Notes under the pieces: generated by a model
What the model was told of the DNA's origin: nothing
Database searches by the model: none
Seen by the model: the letters and a program-made list of their open reading frames with translations, nothing else
Shown: piece by piece, positions 63,301 to 64,000 of the stretch
How the letters are laid out: each line of letters begins with the position of its first letter
How positions within the stretch are numbered: the first letter of the stretch is position 1
Translations under genes and position numbers: made by a program
Source: Flammeovirgaceae bacterium 311
GTDB taxonomy: Bacteria > Bacteroidota > Bacteroidia > Cytophagales > Cyclobacteriaceae
Reading direction: 5' to 3'
Assembly: GCA_000597885.1 (NCBI GenBank)
Contig: CP004371.1
Location: forward strand, 6,601,618 to 6,665,617
DNA length: 64,000 bases

Positions 63301-64000
63301 CATCGACTTCTTGCTGGCAGCCCTGGCCAAAACGCTTGGCAGCTGGAGCAAACAGCAGCAGGTGGTGATCGGGCTGGAAGGCCATGGCCGCGAAGACATC
63401 AGTGCAGTGCTGGACACCAGCCGTACGGTAGGCTGGTTTACAAACCTCTACCCGGTGCTGCTGTCGATGGAAGCGGCAGAAGAAGCATCAGATGTGATCC
63501 AGACGGTGAAGGAGCAGCTACGGGAGGTGCCCGATAAAGGCCTTGGCTGGGGAGTACTGCGCTACCTGCACCCTGATGCAGATGTGCGCAGCAGCTTACA
63601 GCAAGCGGTGCCATTCCAGGTGGTTTTCAACTACCTGGGGCAGCTCGATAATGCGATAAGCAGCAGCCGCTGGCTGGCTGAAGCCGCAGAAGCATCCGGC
63701 AGGCAGGTGAGTGTTTCTAACCAGGGGGGAAGCAAGCTGGAAGTAAATAGCAGCATAGCCAACGGGCAGCTAAGCATAAACTGGCGGTACTCAAATAAGC
63801 AGTATCAGCAGGAAACGGTAGCGGCATTGGCTGCCCGCTACCTGGAGCAGCTGGGAGAACTGATCAGCCACTGTCAGCAAAAGGCCGAGCCTCAGTTTAC
63901 ACCATCAGACTTTGGGCTAACAGGAAAAGTAGGCTATAAGCAATTAGAAGTATTCCTGAATAGCAGAAAAGAGCAATCCATCAGTCGGGTTTACGGCTTA
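45170..64000 (+). CDS. Nonribosomal peptide synthetase 2 (five modules plus, partial at right edge)
   Basis: Starts at the ATG at 45170 and stays in frame through the window end (exactly 6277 codons), so it is truncated by the window, not by a stop. Order: TubC-type docking domain, C-A-T, C-A-T, C-A-T, C-A-T-E, C-A-T-E, then the first residues of a sixth C domain (VYGL at 63989). Carrier Ser residues include Ser1076, Ser4228 and Ser5750; epimerase His4410 and His5932 are intact. Pockets predict Leu, X, X, D-Ser, D-Leu. Modules 2 and 3 (and parts of 1 and 4) are near-perfect tandem copies. It lies 60 bp after NRPS1, surely in one operon. The release domain must lie beyond the right edge. Confidence 0.95.
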   Translation, partial: MSNTFTEVIGILSKAKKEGISIFLDGDKLKFKVEKNKTLDKLFIEKIKENKLAIIDFLSSEEGNVKKLDVQQKKIKPVKREDYQTIPLSFSQERLWFIDQLQGSSHYHLPAVFRLKGALDVAGLEESFRQILERHESLRTVFLQQEGEAYQQIMDAAHWQMGYREAPVQDSASLRALVEGAAAQPFDLSKDYMLRVELLKLSEQEHLLVVVQHHIASDGWSLSVLVGELTELYKAKQENREPRLLPLPIQYADYALWQREYLQGEVLEEQKQYWKQQLSGVEALSLPTDYVRPPEQSTRGGRLSFSLDKGLSQQLEQFSNEQGATLYMSLLSAFKVLLYRYSGQEDICVGSPIAGRLQPEVEPLIGFFVNTLALRSDLSGNKSFKELVEQVKGTTLEAYKHQDLPFEKVVEAVGVARDRSRSPLFQVVFTLDNTPEMSQVKLGELILTAENLENATTKFDLILSVSKHTDGMRMHVEYCTDLFAEATIARMMEHYQRLLALVMADPATKIDELPLLNIQEEQQLIKEYNATAAAYPSGKTLVELFAAQAAGTPEAVAVADASASLTYKELDERSNQLAHYLQKRGVTAETLVPLCLERSTDLVVAQLGVLKAGGAYVPIDPSYPQQRIQYMLEDTAASIVLSSSAYRELLGERAEAILLDSQREEIAKESAARPAVALDPSKLAYVIYTSGSTGNPKGVLVEHRGVVNLCSWHIREYGLSTESRSTMMAGVGFDASVWEVWPVLLSGAGLYVVKDEQRLQAEELLYFYQRKAITHSFVPTALVEGLLKLEQPKELKLQWVLTGGDQLREVSTAHLPWKLVNHYGPTENTVVASAYTLKATEEGLPPIGKPISNTRAYVLDKQGRLVPEGVAGELCIGGVQVARGYLNLPELTGERFVRDPFSSDEESRMYRTGDLVRWKSDGNLEYLGRIDDQVKIRGYRIELGEVESVLRQCSGIEQAVVLAKQDAVGHKRLIGYAVAVGSSAIDKAAIAEEMKQRLPEYMLPSLLVEVEEIPLTANGKVDRKALLQLDTAEALTSTYVAPGTATEEALAHIWQELLGVEKVGVEDNFFELGGHSLLATRLLSMIRKSLQAELQIKDIFTYPTIAALANQLLTRGSGRLLPAIVPAKRRGKLPLSFSQERLWFIDQLQGSSHYHLPAVFRLKGALDVAGLEESFRQILERHESLRTVFLQQEGEAYQQIMDAAHWQMGYREAPVQDSASLRALVEGAAAQPFDLSKDYMLRVELLKLSEQEHLLVVVQHHIASDGWSLSVLVGELTELYKAKQENREPRLLPLPIQYADYALWQREYLQGEVLEEQKQYWKQQLSGVEALSLPTDYVRPPEQSTRGGRLSFSLDKGLSQQLEQFSNEQGATLYMSLLSAFKVLLYRYSGQEDICVGSPIAGRLQPEVEPLIGFFVNTLALRSDLSGNKSFKELVEQVKQTTLEAYKHQDLPFEKVVEAVGVARDRSRTPLFQVMFSMDNTPQLPEVELGGLLLSAEPVDNTTTKFDLTLSARNSRQGIEMSLEYCTDLFTEATAVQMMEHYQRLLTLLVTDAAAGIDTLPLLREQEAALLLKEFNNTAVAYPGDKTLVDLFEEQAARTPDAVAVIFEEEALTYEELNKRSNQLAHYLQKRGVATETLVPICIDRSLEMIIGLLGIQKAGGAYVPMDPAYPQERITYMLEDTRARLLISSSTHAALFAETAAEVVLLDSQWQEIAKEPAAKAATTLQPSNLAYAIYTSGSTGRPKGVLVEHAGVVNLVHYQSREFKIQKSDKIIQVSNYVFDASVEQIFLAMSNGASLVLVPKEVLLDPAALAQLVQTQQVTHLHATPSLLQQLKPQKFEHLKRVIAGGEACPVALAKAWNGFTDFYNEYGPTETTVTATEIAYAPDQFQGDLIPIGKPLANTRAYVLDKQGRLVPEGVAGELCIGGVQVARGYLNLPELTGERFVRDPFSSDEESRMYRTGDLVRWKSDGNLEYLGRIDDQVKIRGYRIELGEVESVLRQCSGIEQAVVLAKQDAVGHKRLIGYAVAVGSSAIDKAAIAEEMKQRLPEYMLPSLLVEVEEIPLTANGKVDRKALLQLDTAEALTSTYVAPGTATEEALAHIWQELLGVEKVGVEDNFFELGGHSLLATRLLSMIRKSLQAELQIKDIFTYPTIAALANQLLTRGSGRLLPAIVPAKRRGKLPLSFSQERLWFIDQLQGSSHYHLPAVFRLKGALDVAGLEESFRQILERHESLRTVFLQQEGEAYQQIMDAAHWQMGYREAPVQDSASLRALVEGAAAQPFDLSKDYMLRVELLKLSEQEHLLVVVQHHIASDGWSLSVLVGELTELYKAKQENREPRLLPLPIQYADYALWQREYLQGEVLEEQKQYWKQQLSGVEALSLPTDYVRPPEQSTRGGRLSFSLDKGLSQQLEQFSNEQGATLYMSLLSAFKVLLYRYSGQEDICVGSPIAGRLQPEVEPLIGFFVNTLALRSDLSGNKSFKELVEQVKQTTLEAYKHQDLPFEKVVEAVGVARDRSRTPLFQVMFSMDNTPQLPEVELGGLLLSAEPVDNTTTKFDLTLSARNSRQGIEMSLEYCTDLFTEATAVQMMEHYQRLLTLLVTDAAAGIDTLPLLREQEAALLLKEFNNTAVAYPGDKTLVDLFEEQAARTPDAVAVIFEEEALTYEELNKRSNQLAHYLQKRGVATETLVPICIDRSLEMIIGLLGIQKAGGAYVPMDPAYPQERITYMLEDTRARLLISSSTHAALFAETAAEVVLLDSQWQEIAKEPAAKAATTLQPSNLAYAIYTSGSTGRPKGVLVEHAGVVNLVHYQSREFKIQKSDKIIQVSNYVFDASVEQIFLAMSNGASLVLVPKEVLLDPAALAQLVQTQQVTHLHATPSLLQQLKPQKFEHLKRVIAGGEACPVALAKAWNGFTDFYNEYGPTETTVTATEIAYAPDQFQGDLIPIGKPLANTRAYVLDKQGRLVPEGVAGELCIGGVQVARGYLNLPELTGERFVRDPFSSDEESRMYRTGDLVRWKSDGNLEYLGRIDDQVKIRGYRIELGEVESVLRQCSGIEQAVVLAKQDAVGHKRLIGYAVAVGSSAIDKAAIAEEMKQRLPEYMLPSLLVEVEEIPLTANGKVDRKALLQLDTAEALTSTYVAPGTATEEALAHIWQELLGVEKVGVEDNFFELGGHSLLATRLLSMIRKSLQAELQIKDIFTYPTIAALANQLLTRGSGRLLPAIVPAKRRGKLPLSFSQERLWFIDQLQGSSHYHLPAVFRLKGALDVAGLEESFRQILERHESLRTVFLQQEGEAYQQIMDAAHWQMGYREAPVQDSASLRALVEGAAAQPFDLSKDYMLRVELLKLSEQEHLLVVVQHHIASDGWSLSVLVGELTELYKAKQENREPRLLPLPIQYADYALWQREYLQGEVLEEQKQYWKQQLSGVEALSLPTDYVRPPEQSTRGGRLSFSLDKGLSQQLEQFSNEQGATLYMSLLSAFKVLLYRYSGQEDICVGSPIAGRLQPEVEPLIGFFVNTLALRSDLSGNKSFKELVEQVKQTTLEAYKHQDLPFEKVVEAVGVARDRSRTPLFQVMFSMDNTPQLPEVELGGLLLSAEPVDNTTTKFDLTLSARNSRQGIEMSLEYCTDLFTEATAVQMMEHYQRLLTLLVTDAAAGIDTLPLLREQEAALLLKEFNNTAVAYPGDKTLVDLFEEQAARTPDAVAVIFEEEALTYEELNKRSNQLAHYLQKRGVATETLVPICIDRSLEMIIGLLGIQKAGGAYVPMDPAYPQERITYMLEDTRARLLISSSTHAALFAETAAEVVLLDSQWQEIAKEPAAKAATTLQSSNLAYAIYTSGSTGKPKGVLNEHRGVVNRLLWAQDHYGLTSADKVLQKTTFCFDVSVWELFWPLLVGSKLVFARPEGHKDSDYLKAIIRSEGITTMHFVPSMLEVFLHSLERGECQGLVRVLCSGEALKPAQVNLFKQKLKRVELHNLYGPTEAAIDVTYWNVPAGEQKVKLVPIGKPVANTQLHIVDKAGNLVPKGVAGELCIAGVQVARGYLNRPELTAEKFVPDPFSRETGASMYKTGDLVRWMPDGNIEYLGRSDDQVKIRGYRIELGEVESVLGQCSGIQQAVVLAKEDAQGNKRLVGYVVAEGEFKKEAILQEMKQKLPEYMVPSILIALEEMPLTANGKANRKALPAVDISETLTTTYVAPRTEAEEKLAHIWQELLGIEKVGVEDNFFELGGDSIITIQLVSRARKKGFTFRPRDVFEHQTVASLAAVVASNIEIETEQGILTGTSGMLPIQQWFFEQQLQVPGHFNQALLLNVSKELTAEILDRAVNSIMARHDALRFAYKIEGEVLEQFYGEAAGALIIEDLSSASAEELSVQITEKCQTYQQRLSLEKGELMRAVLMQTPATESHNRLFLTIHHLAVDGVSWRILLEDIEQAIEMLRQGNEIELGEKSSSYRQWQVALQQYTETKAVRQKDYWRKVAKTAFVLPVDKDSEEAALVAHQKSYAISLEAGLTKELLTEVHQAYHTGINDLLLAALASTLGNWSRQEEVIIGLEGHGREDISAQLDISRTIGWFTNLYPVRLSAAQGLSASGLIQTVKEQLRQLPDNGMGYGALRYLHPDAELRNSLQQEQRTTESFQVIFNYLGQVDNALQASQWFSGAAEAAGDLVNKANRLSSKFDINSSILNGQLQLEWRYAGNQYEEATIAGLANNFMEVLRDLISHCKQKEVPQFTPSDYGLGGKIGYGELEQFLQKEYRGKPLHAQISSMYSLSPLQEGMLFHGLYDRASQGYVEQLSCRLSGLEVAPFRASWEYLLRKHSILRSSFHHDLNIPVQCVHNKVELPFELLDFSNYAREEQQAAVAAFRAADSKKGFDLSHAPLLRLTLIRLSEDVWQMVWTHHHLLVDGWSLPVLMQELLSTYDGLNKGGALPQVEEDRYEDFIRHLQQQDPLEAERFWKKNLSAVEEPTLLPFVDNKKGRNKGGDAYLQESWLVEDSFMESLQQYAQHNRLTLNTMVQGVWAYLLASYIGQEDAVYGVTVAGRPAALDDSETRVGLYINTIPLHAHIAGEQPVIEWLLALQETHTQAREYAHTPLSNIQQWLGIKGDLFDTLLVFENYPVSEAIGGDWGLQVEGLEVDEHTNYPLSIVVQAGKTLRVGFSYNAALISQQQVERIKEHFAAVLGQIISQPHVTVSQLELVTQQEKHQLIEEFNATAAAYPQEETLVSLFAAQAAGTPEAVAVVDASASLTYKELDERSNQLAHYLISKGVTAETLVPLCLERSINLVVAQLGVLKAGGAYVPIDPSYPQQRIQYMLEDTAASIVLSSSAYRELLGERAEAILLDSQREEIAKESAASPAVALDPSKLAYVIYTSGSTGKPKGVLVEHRGVVNLCSWHIREYGLSTESRSTMMAGVGFDASVWEVWPVLLSGAGLYVVKDEQRLQAEELLGFYSQRAITHSFVPTALVEGLLKLEQPKELKLQWVLTGGDQLREVSTAHLPWKLVNHYGPTENTVVASAYTLKATEEGLPPIGKPISNTRAYVLDKQGRLVPEGVAGELCIGGVQVARGYLYREELTAEKFVRDPFSSDEESRMYRTGDLVRWRGDGELEYLGRIDDQVKIRGYRIELGEVESVLSQCSGISKAVVLAKQDAGGNKRLIGYAVAAGSSAIDKAAVTEEMQQRLPEYMLPSLLVEVEEIPLTANGKVDRKALLQLDTSEALTSTYVAPGTATEEALAHIWQELLGVEKVGVEDNFFELGGDSIITIQLVSRARRAGFSFQPRDVFEHQTIASLAGVVAKEAAIEAEQGALTGEAGLLPIQQWFFEQDYAEPNHFNMSLLFEVNKALAADTLDKAIEAVVDRHDALRFKYTKNGRAWQQEYTDHSSALIVEDFSTVGKEQLAARIAEACEGYQQSLDLETGELMRVVFFRTPEEEGANRLFLLIHHIAVDGVSWRILLEDLEQSLQALSEGREVGLGEKSSSYRQWHGALQEYAQTKAIRQQAYWQKVATTGFILPVDHQMERTAVVADQQTVKVVLDAEKTQALLSGVHQAYHTEIIDFLLAALAKTLGSWSKQQQVVIGLEGHGREDISAVLDTSRTVGWFTNLYPVLLSMEAAEEASDVIQTVKEQLREVPDKGLGWGVLRYLHPDADVRSSLQQAVPFQVVFNYLGQLDNAISSSRWLAEAAEASGRQVSVSNQGGSKLEVNSSIANGQLSINWRYSNKQYQQETVAALAARYLEQLGELISHCQQKAEPQFTPSDFGLTGKVGYKQLEVFLNSRKEQSISRVYGL
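45425..48520 (+). other. NRPS2 module 1: C, A (Leu-type), T
   Basis: C 45425-46720 (IPLSFSQERLWFIDQ, HHIASDGWS at His213). A about 46760-48255, pocket D-A-W-F-L-G-H-V-V plus Lys (Leu-type). One core residue of the P-loop differs from the sister domains: TSGSTGNPKG in place of TSGSTGKPKG at about 47245-47265, so the Lys of the A3 loop is Asn. T with GGHSL, Ser1076 at 48395-48397. Confidence 0.8.
46802..48391 (+). repeat. Leu-type A-T block, copy in NRPS2 module 1
   Basis: Shares the A core with NRPS1 modules 2 and 3, but from 47725 on its A C-terminal part and carrier equal those of NRPS2 modules 2 and 3, which have a different pocket. It is thus a hybrid of the two repeat families. Confidence 0.8.
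48566..51665 (+). other. NRPS2 module 2: C, A (unassigned pocket), T; repeat copy
   Basis: C from 48566, A about 49901-51396, T Ser at 51542-51544. A has TSGSTGRPKG and FDASVEQIF; pocket D-A-E-H-I-G-E-V-T plus Lys, the same class as NRPS1 module 1. No visible DNA difference from module 3. Confidence 0.78.
51713..54812 (+). other. NRPS2 module 3: C, A (unassigned pocket), T; repeat copy
   Basis: C from 51713, A about 53048-54543, T Ser at 54689-54691. All stretches I compared equal module 2 shifted by 3147 bp, so it must add the same residue. It therefore predicts an X-X dipeptide in the product. Confidence 0.78.
54860..59350 (+). other. NRPS2 module 4: C, A (Ser), T, E giving D-Ser
   Basis: C from 54860 is part of the repeat. 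A about 56195-57708: its first 440 bases are still repeat-identical, then it changes at 56638 into a different core with FDVSVWELFW; pocket D-V-W-H-L-S-L-I-D plus Lys, an exact match to the Ser pocket DVWHLSLIDK. T with GGDSI (Ser4228). E about 57998-59350 with MLPIQQWFFEQ and HHLAVDGVSWR (His4410). Confidence 0.85.
59453..63930 (+). other. NRPS2 module 5: D-donor-type C, A (Leu-type), T, E giving D-Leu
   Basis: C 59453-60750 begins YSLSPLQEGMLFHGLYD with HHHLLVDGWS, the post-epimerase type, in agreement with module 4. A about 60781-62275, pocket D-A-W-F-L-G-H-V-V (Leu-type). T with GGDSI (Ser5750 at 62417-62419). E about 62572-63930 with LLPIQQWFFEQDY and HHIAVDGVSWR (His5932). A C domain of D-donor type begins at the window edge. 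Confidence 0.83.
60824..62413 (+). repeat. Leu-type A-T block, copy in NRPS2 module 5
   Basis: Core identical in compared stretches to NRPS1 module 2 (offset 25191) up to about 62030, while its 5' flank from about 60640 equals the flank of NRPS1 module 3 (offset 20640). Its last 300 bases resemble NRPS2 modules 2-3. Confidence 0.82.

Noticed and set aside
1..64000. tRNA, rRNA, transposase or phage genes
   Set aside because: No cloverleaf-like or rRNA-like sequence and no transposase or integrase motifs were recognised on either strand by eye.

Overview
The window looks like a chromosomal segment of a Bacteroidota bacterium, most likely order Cytophagales. Supporting signs are the Bacteroidota-style cytochrome oxidase cluster (two subunit III paralogs, a short subunit IV-like protein, SCO, DUF420, DUF983), the long form of IspG, many OM-type proteins, few clear Shine-Dalgarno sites, and a TAnnTTTG-type -7 promoter element upstream of leuS. 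The genus cannot be fixed from sequence alone.

Layout. 1-4664: end of a respiratory oxidase operon (heme O synthase, two subunit III proteins, subunit IV-like, terminator, then SCO, DUF420, a small CxxC protein, DUF983). 4670-11842: an NtrY-like membrane histidine kinase directly abutting a very large outer-membrane-type protein. 11918-13458 (minus): MlaF/MlaE-type lipid ABC transporter pair. 13536-16535: SDR oxidoreductase, IspG and a small membrane protein. 16890-18097: SGNH hydrolase and a small lipoprotein. 18196-20985 (minus): LeuS. 21108-22011: a PRC-barrel-like protein and two small one-helix membrane proteins. 22070-24349 (minus): RND/MMPL exporter. 24477-26191: thymidylate synthase and, convergent, a class IV aminotransferase. 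26266-29793: sdaAB-tolC-hlyD-like tandem. 29794-31063: AT-rich gap with a terminator and a decayed OM-protein tail.

The second half (31064 to the right edge) is a giant nonribosomal peptide synthetase locus. NRPS1 (4681 aa) has the order C-A-T / C-A-T-E / C-A-T / C-A-T. NRPS2 starts at 45170 and runs off the window (at least 6277 codons); it has a TubC-type N-terminal docking domain, then C-A-T / C-A-T / C-A-T / C-A-T-E / C-A-T-E / C.... NRPS1 ends in an acidic tail of the kind that docks on such domains, so the order NRPS1 then NRPS2 is supported. Binding-pocket residues read by eye give X - D-Leu - Leu - Gly - Leu - X - X - D-Ser - D-Leu - (more), where X is an unassigned pocket (D-A-E-H-I-G-E-I/V-T) shared by three modules. 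No thioesterase, phosphopantetheinyl transferase or tailoring enzyme is inside the window.

The NRPS locus is also a striking case of internal recombination. A 3147-bp unit is repeated in tandem without visible differences over 47725-56637, and four leucine-type A domains in the two genes are near-identical at the DNA level, with mosaic edges. The most notable system here is this apparently uncharacterised lipopeptide- or peptide-type NRPS and its module-duplication architecture.
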